Positions 44,462-52,774 of a stretch of DNA of 64,000 nt are shown in pieces; within the stretch, counting starts at the first letter, position 1, and every line of letters begins with the position of its first letter. The position numbers were made by a program, and so were the translations under genes. Below the pieces are notes generated by a model. That model searched no databases. It was not told the origin of the DNA and saw only the letters and a list, made by a program, of their open reading frames with translations. The DNA is from B33-G16 sp964611035 (GTDB lineage Bacteria > Desulfobacterota > DSM-4660 > Desulfatiglandales > B25-G16): assembly GCA_964611035.1 (NCBI GenBank), contig CAZSWT010000012.1:1-64000 (forward strand), in the 5' to 3' direction.

Positions 44462-44748
44462 GGATCTTCTCCAAATTAGTTGGTCAAGATTAAGGCTTAA
44501 ATCTTATTTGATTAATGATTTCAGTAGGTATAGCTTTTAAAAGCAACTCCGATAATGGGTACCTACCAGGCTCATCATAGCAGTTGCCTATAAAAGTAAT
44601 TTCCTGTTAATACTTAATTTCTGGAGTAACATTATCACCTAACAATATGGCCTAATTAATCAAAAAGGTTAATGGTGAAATTACATTTAATTTCAATATG
44701 TTGTATTTTGGTAAATCATTTTTCTACCAACTAATTTGGAGAAGAACC
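44462..44748 (-). mobile_element. 287-bp MITE, copy 2 (inverted relative to copy 1)
   Basis: The reverse complement equals 24665-24951 with no difference found by eye. Flanking 8-bp direct repeats ACAATTTT at 44454-44461 and 44749-44756 show a clean insertion. It interrupts the 5' region of the small membrane protein gene and supplies a new ATG at 44698. Confidence 0.9.
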
Positions 44749-44970
44749 ACAATTTTAAACTTTATCCTGATTGGTATTTTTACATTCATTCATCTTTATT
44801 GTTCCAAATCCTTAACATGTTTGCAGTTGTTATTACTTGCCTTAATATTCGTAGCTTGCGTCGTAGCCGCAGCATGGGCTTGGTATGAAACGGCCGAAAA
44901 TTATTATATCCATCTTACAGCAACTTATGATGAAGTAACTAAAAAAGACCATCCTAAAGAGGAGCAATAA
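44698..44970 (+). CDS. Small two-span membrane protein with MITE-derived N-terminus
   Basis: 90 residues, of which the first ~16 (MLYFGKSFFYQLIWRR) come from the MITE. The native part begins near TILNFILIGIFTF and has two membrane spans (~22-38 and 43-63) and a charged tail (YDEVTKKDHPKEEQ). Deleting the MITE joins the frame to GTG 44442, the probable ancestral start. The stop lies 3 bp before attC-like site 6, supporting a genuine cassette gene. Function unknown. Confidence 0.5.
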   Translation: MLYFGKSFFYQLIWRRTTILNFILIGIFTFIHLYCSKSLTCLQLLLLALIFVACVVAAAWAWYETAENYYIHLTATYDEVTKKDHPKEEQ

Positions 44971-44973
44971 TTT

Positions 44974-45047
44974 GGCTAACCAATCATTTGAGTGGGACTG
45001 GTTTTATGCTGGCCGCTCCAAACCAGCCCCTAAATTCATCGTTAGGT
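44974..45047 (+). repeat. attC-like site 6
   Basis: R'' GGCTAAC (44974-44980), stem GGGACTGGTTT/AAACCAGCCCC, outer part CATTTGAG with CTAAATTCATC, R' GTTAGGT (45041-45047). The shortest of the six. Confidence 0.62.
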
Positions 45048-45094
45048 GCCTACTGTCAGAACGGGTATATGTGTGCCCTGTCTCTGCTAACTTG

Positions 45095-45219
45095 ATAGTA
45101 TAGGAAATCCCATTTTTTAGACAGGATAGACGGGATGTTCAGGATATAAAGAAAATAAGAAAATCTTGTTAATCGTGGTAATCCTGTCAAAAAAGTTCCG
45201 CCGAAGGCGGCTAAGTTCA
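45095..45219 (+). repeat. Interspersed repeat, solitary copy
   Basis: Same 125 bp as 7215-7339, including the CCGCCGAAGGCGG hairpin allele and the AAAATAAG variant. Lies just after attC-like site 6. Confidence 0.88.
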
Positions 45220-45246
45220 AGATTAATCAATCCGGAAGCATAGAAA

Positions 45247-45543
45247 ATGGCAAAAGGATCAAAAACTCCAGCGTCTAGAAAGTGGTCAGCAAAAGTTACC
45301 CATGAGAGCTATGCACTGGATCTGGAAGAAGGTGTCTTTACCTGGAGAGATCCAAAAAGGATTGCACTGTCACTTAAGAAGTCGGCAGATACCAGCAAGC
45401 ACCGCAAGGCTCCGCCGTTTCGTTCTGCCATGTCCATGCTGGTATTCTATATTAATCGAGCAGGTAAGAATTTGGACAAGGACCAGAAGCGTATTTTGGA
45501 AAAGGCAAAGGATGAGTTGCGCAAATTATATTGTAAGGTCTGA
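45247..45543 (+). CDS. DUF3175 family protein
   Basis: 98 residues. RKWSAKVTHESYALDLEEGVFTWRDPKRIALSLKKSAD and SAMSMLVFYINRAGKNL match the DUF3175 signature over its whole length. Highly basic and probably helical; the function is unknown, though the family is often on mobile or accessory DNA and may bind nucleic acid. Stands alone. Confidence 0.85.
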   Translation: MAKGSKTPASRKWSAKVTHESYALDLEEGVFTWRDPKRIALSLKKSADTSKHRKAPPFRSAMSMLVFYINRAGKNLDKDQKRILEKAKDELRKLYCKV

Positions 45544-45967
45544 TAATTCTGTGCGGCTTGAATGGACCGATCATCCGAATCCATCGGCTAACATTCCGGC
45601 GAAGACGGGCAAGGTCGTGGAACTTTGAGCTTTTAACAAATTTTGGGTTTATTTGGCATTAACCAAGGCCTCTTTACCCTGCTCGCTGGTGATGGTGGAC
45701 GTTCAAGTAAGCCTTCGGCAGGTGTTTCATGAATTTGACAATGTAGTCAGCCCTTGACGATAGACATTTTCGCCTAACAAATCGTAACTTCTCAATAAGT
45801 TGGGGCAGCAGTTTAAAAAATGCGGCATATCATTTAAAGGAGCATGGCGGTTTTTAAAATGCTCTATCCCGCATTAAAGTAAGTGGTTTTTCAAGGTTCA
45901 GTACCTCGCAGTGTTGGCGGCAAGTGACCTCTGTCGAACCCCATAGAAAAACTCTATGCTTTTATAT
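45544..45967. other. Intergenic, no gene seen
   Basis: No convincing ORF. CGCCTAACAAATCG near 45771 looks like an R'' box, but no matching L'/R' is found within ~150 bp, so it is not called as attC. A small AACTTCTCAATAAGTT hairpin follows it. Confidence 0.4.
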
Positions 45968-46022
45968 TTGATTTTATTATAAGCGTGGTTTATAATGTAC
46001 ATTAACATAGATTGACGTACAT
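45968..46022 (+). promoter_or_regulatory. Promoter and operator of Phd/VapC module
   Basis: TTGATT (45968-45973), 17-bp spacer, perfect TATAAT (45991-45996). The inverted repeat ATGTAC (45995-46000) and GTACAT (46017-46022) overlaps the -10 box, positioned for autorepression by the antitoxin complex. The antitoxin ATG is 37 bp further on. Confidence 0.6.
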
Positions 46023-46058
46023 GATTTTTATATTTTATATTTAAAAATGGAGTGAATT

Positions 46059-46286
46059 ATGATCACAGTTTCAGCAACAAAACTAAGAAATAATCTGTTC
46101 AATTATCTTGATAAAGTTGCAGAAGGAGAGACGGTTGTGATTCAGCGTAATAATCACGAAGTTGCACGCTTGCTTCCTTTACAAAAACCTAACTGGCGCA
46201 ATAATATGAGCATAAGGCCTAAAATACTCGTATCTTCGGATGAATTAATTAAACCCATCGAAGATATTTGGGAGGATTACGTTTGA
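46059..46286 (+). CDS. Phd/YefM-family antitoxin
   Basis: 75 residues, GGAG before the ATG. The Phd fold is recognised from VSATKLRNNLFNYLDKVAEGETVVIQRNNHEVARLLPL. The N-terminus binds DNA and the C-terminal tail (SSDELIKPIEDIWEDYV) would thread into the toxin. Its TGA overlaps the TTG start of the PIN gene. Confidence 0.88.
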   Translation: MITVSATKLRNNLFNYLDKVAEGETVVIQRNNHEVARLLPLQKPNWRNNMSIRPKILVSSDELIKPIEDIWEDYV

Positions 46287-46681
46287 AGAAAGATTCTTAT
46301 TTATTCGATACACATGCCCTTATTTTTTGGAGCAATAAAGAATCGGTATCAGATGATTTTATTATTTTCTTTGATAAGCAGGAACAAAAAGGCAATATTT
46401 TTGTGTCCTCCATTTCATTTTGGGAAATCGCTTTACTGGTTAAAAAGGGTAAAATTGAAATGAGAGATATTCATGCCTGGAAAAATGAAATACTCACCAA
46501 TACCAATATTGAATTGATCGATCCAACAGCATCGGAAATGATTGATTCAACTCTCTTACCTGATCACCATAAAGATCCTTTTGATCGCTTATTGATTGCC
46601 CAGGCGTATAGTCATCAATTGTTGTTGGTGACAAAAGATATTTATATTCAAAAATACTCCATACAAACTTTTTGGATATAG
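46283..46681 (+). CDS. PIN-domain toxin (VapC-like)
   Basis: 132 residues from TTG 46283, picked because GGAGG sits ~9 bp ahead and YLFDTHALIFW, the PIN opening strand, begins at residue 5. An in-frame TTG at 46268 is less likely. Acidic residues: Asp in FDTHAL, Glu in ISFWEIALL, Asp in DPFDRLLIAQA. Belongs to the PhdYeFM-linked PIN group and probably cleaves RNA. Confidence 0.85.
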   Translation: MKKDSYLFDTHALIFWSNKESVSDDFIIFFDKQEQKGNIFVSSISFWEIALLVKKGKIEMRDIHAWKNEILTNTNIELIDPTASEMIDSTLLPDHHKDPFDRLLIAQAYSHQLLLVTKDIYIQKYSIQTFWI

Positions 46682-46826
46682 AAATTTGAGATAATCTCTT
46701 TCAGTGGAGCGCAAAAAGCCGCGCCCGCTGAAGAGTATGTTAATCCAATAAACTATTATATGCTTACGTAATCTTTGCCTAGTTTGAATATATATTAATA
46801 GGTGACTTTCAAAGAAGGAGGGCGCC

Positions 46827-47828
46827 ATGGACTTTGAATTTCATTATTATATCACAGGGATAATAGCCCGACGGGCAGGGTTCAGTGAGGATGATGCTAA
46901 GATCATTGCCTATGCCTCACAATTTGTGGACGACAATGATGTGATCCTTAATGTCACAGATCGGGAAAGCGGACAGGCTTACTCCAACTATATCAGCCAG
47001 ACAATGGACATCCTGAAACCCAAAAAGGCATTGATGCGCATCTATCCCATCTTTCACTTTGTGCCTGGATATCCCATGGCAGAGTCAGCAAGACGCGCTG
47101 ACGGCAAGATGCACATCTTGAATACAACACCGGACAATGATATTGCCAATGACATGCTCTCAAGCGCATTTAAAGCCTCTACAGACATCCGACCTTACCG
47201 TATAGGCATTGCAACCCATGCATATGTGGATACCTGGGCACACCAGAACTTTGTGGGTTTCAACGACAGCTTCAATGGAAGTATCCTGAACCCGATTCCC
47301 AATATTGGACACGCAGAAGCGAAGCACCATCCAGATTGGGTCAGCCATCGATGGGAGGATGACCGGTTAGTGGAAAGCGATATTGACAATAATTTACGCT
47401 TTATTTCAGCATCGAAGCGATTGTTTGAAAACTACGTTGACTATCTCGGATCAGATCTCTCATGGCCTGATCTTGAAAAAGATCTGCTTTTGACCATGGG
47501 CCGCTCCAGGCGTGGCAACCAATATTATGGGCGGGAGGAGCGCTTGGAAGGCTATTCTCAGATGGCAAAGTGGCTGCCTCTTTACAACGAAGATGATTGG
47601 TTTAATAAGGCCATAAAACAGGAGGTCCATGGACTTGAAGATTCTCAGGACGGGATTTTCGCCAAATTCACAATCTTTAAAGATCAATACTGGTGGAAAG
47701 AAGATGTGGGAAAGGAAGACACCCATTGGTTCAAATTCCAGGAAGCGGTTAAAGAGCATCAGGCGTTAGCCTTGGGCCCAGTAAACAAGAGGTGCAAGAC
47801 TATGGGCATCGACATTCATTTGCTTTAG
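46827..47828 (+). CDS. DUF6765 family protein
   Basis: 333 residues; AAGGAGGG before the ATG. FEFHYYITGIIARRAGFSEDDAKIIAYASQFVDD is the typical opening. His/Asp-rich segments (FHFVPGYP, THAYVDTWAHQNFVGF, HPDWVSHRWEDDR) resemble the metal sites of zinc-dependent phospholipase C/S1-P1-like folds, so a metal hydrolase is possible. No signal peptide. Function not established. Confidence 0.75.
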   Translation: MDFEFHYYITGIIARRAGFSEDDAKIIAYASQFVDDNDVILNVTDRESGQAYSNYISQTMDILKPKKALMRIYPIFHFVPGYPMAESARRADGKMHILNTTPDNDIANDMLSSAFKASTDIRPYRIGIATHAYVDTWAHQNFVGFNDSFNGSILNPIPNIGHAEAKHHPDWVSHRWEDDRLVESDIDNNLRFISASKRLFENYVDYLGSDLSWPDLEKDLLLTMGRSRRGNQYYGREERLEGYSQMAKWLPLYNEDDWFNKAIKQEVHGLEDSQDGIFAKFTIFKDQYWWKEDVGKEDTHWFKFQEAVKEHQALALGPVNKRCKTMGIDIHLL

Positions 47829-48055
47829 CAAGCTATATTTATCTTTTTTAATATACGTTCTGTACGAATGTTCCATTCTTCATGGCTCCAATCTTCCTTT
47901 TTTATTTAACATGAGGGCCCAGATACCATGTTATGCGATACACCCAAGTAGGAAAAGCGGCTTCTTTTCACTTTTCCCCTCGGGAGAATGAGCCAAGATA
48001 AGCTTCTTTTCAGCTTTGAGGTTAGAAAAATGCGAGAGCTGAAGGAGCTTTCAGA

Positions 48056-51000
48056 TTAAGTCTCTTTGATCGAATCGTTTCTTCCAATCCCTTTAATAGA
48101 GCCGTATAAGGTGGGAACAAAGAAGGTGGTGAACAGGGCAGATACCAGCATTCCTCCAATCACCACACGGGCCAGGGGGGCATTGATCTCTGAGCCTTCC
48201 CCAAATCCAAGGGCCATGGGAACGAGTGCGAGAGACGTGGTGAGTGTGGTCATCATAATTGGACGAAGACGTCTTTTTGCCCCAATAAGGATTGCTTCCC
48301 TTAAGGGATGTTCCTTTTTTCTCAGTTTGTTGATGTAGTCAATCATGACGATTCCATTGTTAACCACGATTCCGATAAGGAGGACCCCTCCGATAAAGAC
48401 AGGGATCGTAACATTCATGCGGAGAACCAATATCGCGATAATAACCCCGATAGAGGCTAAAGGTACAGTAAACATGATCACAAACGGCTCGGTGAGTGAC
48501 TCAAACTGAGAGGCCATTACCATATAAACCAGGACAATTGCCAGTATGATTGCAAACAGGAGCCCTCCAAATGCCTCCCTCTGCTTCTCATATTCGCTTG
48601 CGAAATCAAGGCGAAAGTTACGTGGTAACTTCAGGTCACTGAGTCTCTCTCTGATCTCCTCAACAATGTGACCAAGATCCCGGCCCTTGATCCCTGCCAT
48701 TACCGTGATCAGCCTCTCCTGATCTCTTCGCTCAATCTTTGTCGGCCCTTTCCCCTCGGTAATGGTGGCAAACCCCTTCAATGGAATGTCCTTGCCTCCT
48801 GGCCCATTAATGGATATGTTAAGGACATCCCGGAGCCTCCCACGGTCCTCCTCCCGTAATCTTACAAGGATATCAAACTCATCACCGCCTTCCCTATAGC
48901 GGGAGGCCACTGTACCCTCGATATTGGTATTAATTACCTGAAGGATTCGTGAGATCGGAAGCCCCATTGTAGCTGCCTTTGATCTGTCAATGGCTATCTT
49001 GAGCTCAGGTCGGTTGTCTTCAAGGCTTATCCTTGGATAGATAACCCCTTTCACGTGCTTTATCCTGTGTATAATCTCATTGGCAATGGTCTTTCCCTCC
49101 TTAAGATCATATCCCTTAAGGTCTATCTCAAGCCTTTCCTCGCTTCCCCCTCCAAGTATTCCTGTATACATCGATCTTCCCTCGTAAATACGAACCTTTG
49201 CATCAGGGATGTTAGCAAACTTCGGTCTCAAGCTTGCTACGATCTCTTTTGTGGAATGCTTCCTGTCCTTTTTGTCTATCAGGTGTGCCCGAAAAAAGGC
49301 CATGTGAGACCCTCCCCCACGGCGCCAGTGGGTACCTGAACGGGCAAACATCCCTTCCATCTCCGGAACATCGCTAAGAATTATCTTCTCCGCTTCACTC
49401 GTGATACTGTCGGTGATGTCGAGCCGTGTTCCCACTGGCATCTCGATGACCCCGTTGACAATCCCCTCATCGATCTCTGGAAGGAGTTCCGTTCCAACAC
49501 CCTTAATGTGAAGGGTCCAGAATGCCAGAAACAGAAGGAGGACTGATCCACCCAAGACCGTTTTCCGGTGCGTCAGAGACCACCCCAACCCCTTCAGATA
49601 TCCTTCATAGAAGCGAGCTCGAACAGCTCCTGTATCTTTCCTTTCAACCCTTAGAAACCGGGATGAGAACATAGGAATCAAGCTCAGGGCCACTACTAAA
49701 GCAGCTATTAGGGAAAAGGTGACTGTGAGGGCCATCTGCTTAAATATCACCCCCTCTATCCCCTTGAGAAAGAGCAGCGGTAGAAATACGCAGATTGTGG
49801 TTAGAGTTGAGGCCGTGATGGCCATCCCTACCTCTTGGCTCCCCTCAAGAGCCCCTTCTATCGCACCTCTTCCCTCCTCTCGGTGGCGAAAGATGTTTTC
49901 GAGGACCACAATAGAGCTATCCAGGATCATCCCGATCCCTAGGGCCAAACCTCCCAGGGACATCATGTTGATTGTGAGCCCCATCCGATCGAGAAGGAAG
50001 AAGGTAGCCCAGATAGCGATAGGTATGGATGCCGAAATGATGAGGGTGCTTCGAATGTTTCTGAGGAAGGCAAAGAGGACTAATATCGCCAGGATCCCCC
50101 CTATGAAGGCGACCTGTTTGACTTGCTGTATGGATTTCCTGATAAAGTCTGCTGTATCAAGAACAACAGAAAAGGTAACTCCTTCAGGAAGGTCGCTCTT
50201 GAGCCTGGGAAGAATTGTTAAAACCCGGTTAGAGACCTGGACGGTGTTGCTTCCCGACCTTTTCCTTACAGCCACCATCACACCACGCTCACCGTTAATC
50301 CTCAGGTGTCTGCGGAGCTCCTTAAACCCGTCCCTCACATCAGCCACGTGCTTCAAGTAGATAGGCCTACCCTGTCTGGTGGCAACAATAATATTCTCTA
50401 TATCTTTCAGGCTTGAGAATTCTCCTAAGGGACGAATCAACCACTCTCTTCTCCCTGTCTCGAGACGCCCTCCTGGAAGTGAAAGGCTTTCTCCCTTAAG
50501 GATTGTGACCAAGGCATCGATGGATAGACCGATGGAGCGAAGTTTCCCTCTGTTGACTTCCACCTGGATTTCTCTCTCTAAGCCTCCCCATATATCAACG
50601 GCCGCCACACCTTCTATTTGTTCGATATCGTACTTGATCCGGTCGTCGGCCAAATCCCTCAGCCTGGAAGGATGGAGTGGGCCTCGCAGAGAAATGAAAA
50701 GGATGGGACGATTTGAAGGGTCGTATTTATAGAGATATGGGTCCTCTGCATCTTCCGGCAGAAAACGGCGCACCCGATCGAGCTGCTCTCGGATATCGTT
50801 GGCCGCCTCCGCCAGGTCCGTTCCCCAGTTAAAATCGACTGTTACAGTGGAGGCATCCTCAGCGGAAGTGGAGCGAATCTCCTTGACATTTTCTATGGTG
50901 CTGACCCTTTTTTCGATAGTCTCGGTGATGAGCCTCTCGACTTCCTGGGGCCCGGCTCCCTCATATTCAGTATAAATGGTAATGGCTGGATAGGTTATAT

Positions 51001-51115
51001 CCGGTAAGATATCAATTGGAAGGCGTAGCAGAGAGATGGATCCAAAGATCAAGATAGCCAGGAAAAACATCGATGTAGTGATTGGTCTTCGAACAGCCAG
51101 ATTCGAGAGGTTCAT
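48056..51115 (-). CDS. RND efflux transporter, permease subunit
   Basis: 1019 residues, full RND length with two six-span bundles and two periplasmic loops. N-terminus LAVRRPITTSMFFLAILIFG is typical of the HAE/AcrB-like group. TM4 reads LALGIGMILDSSIVVLENI: one Asp and a Ser where AcrB has Asp-Asp, common in this subgroup. Proton-driven export through a tripartite complex; the substrate cannot be read from sequence. Four-base overlap with the adaptor gene upstream. No TolC-type outer-membrane gene is nearby. Confidence 0.93.
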   Translation of the reverse strand: MNLSNLAVRRPITTSMFFLAILIFGSISLLRLPIDILPDITYPAITIYTEYEGAGPQEVERLITETIEKRVSTIENVKEIRSTSAEDASTVTVDFNWGTDLAEAANDIREQLDRVRRFLPEDAEDPYLYKYDPSNRPILFISLRGPLHPSRLRDLADDRIKYDIEQIEGVAAVDIWGGLEREIQVEVNRGKLRSIGLSIDALVTILKGESLSLPGGRLETGRREWLIRPLGEFSSLKDIENIIVATRQGRPIYLKHVADVRDGFKELRRHLRINGERGVMVAVRKRSGSNTVQVSNRVLTILPRLKSDLPEGVTFSVVLDTADFIRKSIQQVKQVAFIGGILAILVLFAFLRNIRSTLIISASIPIAIWATFFLLDRMGLTINMMSLGGLALGIGMILDSSIVVLENIFRHREEGRGAIEGALEGSQEVGMAITASTLTTICVFLPLLFLKGIEGVIFKQMALTVTFSLIAALVVALSLIPMFSSRFLRVERKDTGAVRARFYEGYLKGLGWSLTHRKTVLGGSVLLLFLAFWTLHIKGVGTELLPEIDEGIVNGVIEMPVGTRLDITDSITSEAEKIILSDVPEMEGMFARSGTHWRRGGGSHMAFFRAHLIDKKDRKHSTKEIVASLRPKFANIPDAKVRIYEGRSMYTGILGGGSEERLEIDLKGYDLKEGKTIANEIIHRIKHVKGVIYPRISLEDNRPELKIAIDRSKAATMGLPISRILQVINTNIEGTVASRYREGGDEFDILVRLREEDRGRLRDVLNISINGPGGKDIPLKGFATITEGKGPTKIERRDQERLITVMAGIKGRDLGHIVEEIRERLSDLKLPRNFRLDFASEYEKQREAFGGLLFAIILAIVLVYMVMASQFESLTEPFVIMFTVPLASIGVIIAILVLRMNVTIPVFIGGVLLIGIVVNNGIVMIDYINKLRKKEHPLREAILIGAKRRLRPIMMTTLTTSLALVPMALGFGEGSEINAPLARVVIGGMLVSALFTTFFVPTLYGSIKGIGRNDSIKET

Positions 51116-52383
51116 GGGTTTTTTTGTCTCCGTATAACCCTCATGGGCATCATATCCTTTAATTCATATTGACCTGCTACTATAACCTCTTCACCTTCTT
51201 GCAATCCCGTCAAAACCTCCACGTATCTTTCTCCCTCAAGTCCAAGACTGATTTCCCTGAGCGATGCCCTGCTATTTTCGTGCACAAATACCCTTGTATG
51301 GCCACTTTCCCTTATCAGGGAATCTTTTAGTAGCAAAAGAACTCCATTTCGCCTTTGTACAACGAGATTTACCCTGGCAAACATCCCTGGCTTTAATCGG
51401 TGATCTTTATTGCCCACCTGGATTTCAATGTCGGCCATTCTGCTTTCAGGGTCGACAGTAGGGCTGATGCGTGACAATTCGCCCCGAAAAACCTGTTTTC
51501 GATAGGCATCTACAGATATCTCAGATATGGCCCCAACCCTGAGCTGAGCGAGCTCACTCTCCACCACCTGAACAAGGACCTTTACCATATCCATGGCTAC
51601 AATCCTCACGATTGGAGCAGTTGTGCTTACAAAGGCGCCTTGGTCTAAAAATCTCTTGCTGATAATCCCGCTAATGGGGGCACGAATCGTTGTATTCTTT
51701 AGATGTATCTGGGCGAGTCTCAGTGCAGCCTCTGCTTGACGGATCTGGGCCAGAAGTGCATCGCGGTCCTCCTGCCTTGCTCCTTTTCTCAACAAGGTCA
51801 ATTTTTCCTTTGCCGACCTGTATTCCGCCTCACTAAGGGTGACCTGCAACATGGCCTCATCCAGGCGCTGTTGAGAGATAAAATCCCTTTCTTTAAGGTT
51901 TTTCAGCCTCATATAATTATCAAGGCTGGTTTCCCAACTGGCCTTGGTTTGACGGACCAGCTGCTCAGACTGGGTAATCTCCTCCGGTCGAGCACCGGTT
52001 TCCATCTGAGCCCATCTTGCACGAAGTACATCAAGGGCAGCTTGGGCCTCCTGTAGCTGCGCCTCCTTCTCCTCCCTCTCAACCATGGCAACAACCTGAT
52101 CTGCCTTTATCCTATCTCCCTGCTCCACCTGGATTTTCTCCAGGATGCCTGAGACCTTGGATAATACATCTACCATTGCTTCAGAAACAATAGTTCCAGT
52201 CAGATGCAGCCTGCGATCAATAGAGCCACAATGAAGCGAGACAGTTTCTACAGGAATCTGTCTTTTGCGGTTCTGCGCTGTAGAAGAATTTGCCTCAATC
52301 TCCTTTTTAGGGCCTGTCTGTGTTAAATAAAAAGCGAGCCCGATGAATAGTACCATTACTATAAGGATCAGTGCTTTCTTCAC
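51112..52383 (-). CDS. RND periplasmic adaptor (membrane fusion protein)
   Basis: 423 residues from GTG 52383, chosen over TTG 52425 because GGAGGAG lies directly upstream and the membrane anchor (ALILIVMVLFIGLAFYL) follows at once. A biotinyl-lipoyl half-motif (GILEKIQVEQGDRIKADQVVAMVE), a long alpha-helical hairpin (~95-200), the second lipoyl half (RAPISGIISKRFLDQG) and beta-barrel domains follow. It bridges the RND pump to an outer-membrane channel. Confidence 0.9.
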   Translation of the reverse strand: MKKALILIVMVLFIGLAFYLTQTGPKKEIEANSSTAQNRKRQIPVETVSLHCGSIDRRLHLTGTIVSEAMVDVLSKVSGILEKIQVEQGDRIKADQVVAMVEREEKEAQLQEAQAALDVLRARWAQMETGARPEEITQSEQLVRQTKASWETSLDNYMRLKNLKERDFISQQRLDEAMLQVTLSEAEYRSAKEKLTLLRKGARQEDRDALLAQIRQAEAALRLAQIHLKNTTIRAPISGIISKRFLDQGAFVSTTAPIVRIVAMDMVKVLVQVVESELAQLRVGAISEISVDAYRKQVFRGELSRISPTVDPESRMADIEIQVGNKDHRLKPGMFARVNLVVQRRNGVLLLLKDSLIRESGHTRVFVHENSRASLREISLGLEGERYVEVLTGLQEGEEVIVAGQYELKDMMPMRVIRRQKNP

Positions 52384-52564
52384 CTCTTTCTCTCCTCCAT
52401 CTTCAGATCCACCATCTTTCTGCAATTACCCATTGGGATATTCACAAAGAATGGCCTCAAACTATTGATAGTTATTGATAGAGACCCTAATAAATTTCAA
52501 TTTATAGGAATTCTAATTAATCTAACATACCAAATAAGAATAATTAATCATAGAAGGGCACCCC

Positions 52565-52636
52565 ATGGCAACACAATTAAAGAGACACAAAAGTAATTTC
52601 AAAAGAAAAATGGTTGCCAATGGGTGTAAGCTCTGA
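52565..52636 (+). pseudogene. Decayed 5' end of an IS110-family transposase
   Basis: The frame MATQLKRHKSNFKRKMV parallels the intact start MAIKVKRSKINFKGKMV at 7433 before drifting into a stop. No further transposase is seen. A relic of an earlier, related insertion. Confidence 0.6.
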
Positions 52637-52702
52637 GGATTTGTGACCTTATAGTGCAAGACACAAGCTCTGCTTTCGGCTTACATGTTGGTATACAGAA
52701 GG

Positions 52703-52742
52703 AATCTCCAATGGCGTGAAAAACTCCGCGCCATTGGAGATT
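52703..52742 (-). terminator. Stem-loop after APC permease gene
   Basis: AATCTCCAATGGCG and CGCCATTGGAGATT form a perfect 14-bp stem with a 12-nt loop, 33 bp beyond the permease stop. No T-run follows, so termination is presumed, not shown. Confidence 0.5.
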
Positions 52743-52774
52743 AGAAAACACGATTGGACCAATCTATACTTAAA

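Noticed and set aside
45302..45628. ORF overlapping the DUF3175 gene in another frame
   Set aside because: Shadow of the recognised DUF3175 protein, Arg/Trp-rich and without family resemblance.
45771..45830. CGCCTAAC box as a seventh attC
   Set aside because: No complementary L'/R' half within ~150 bp and no cassette-like gene ending just before it.
49719..50360. 213-residue plus-strand ORF inside the RND gene
   Set aside because: Antisense shadow of a well-conserved transporter; composition (Arg, Ile, Thr rich) is that of a reverse frame.
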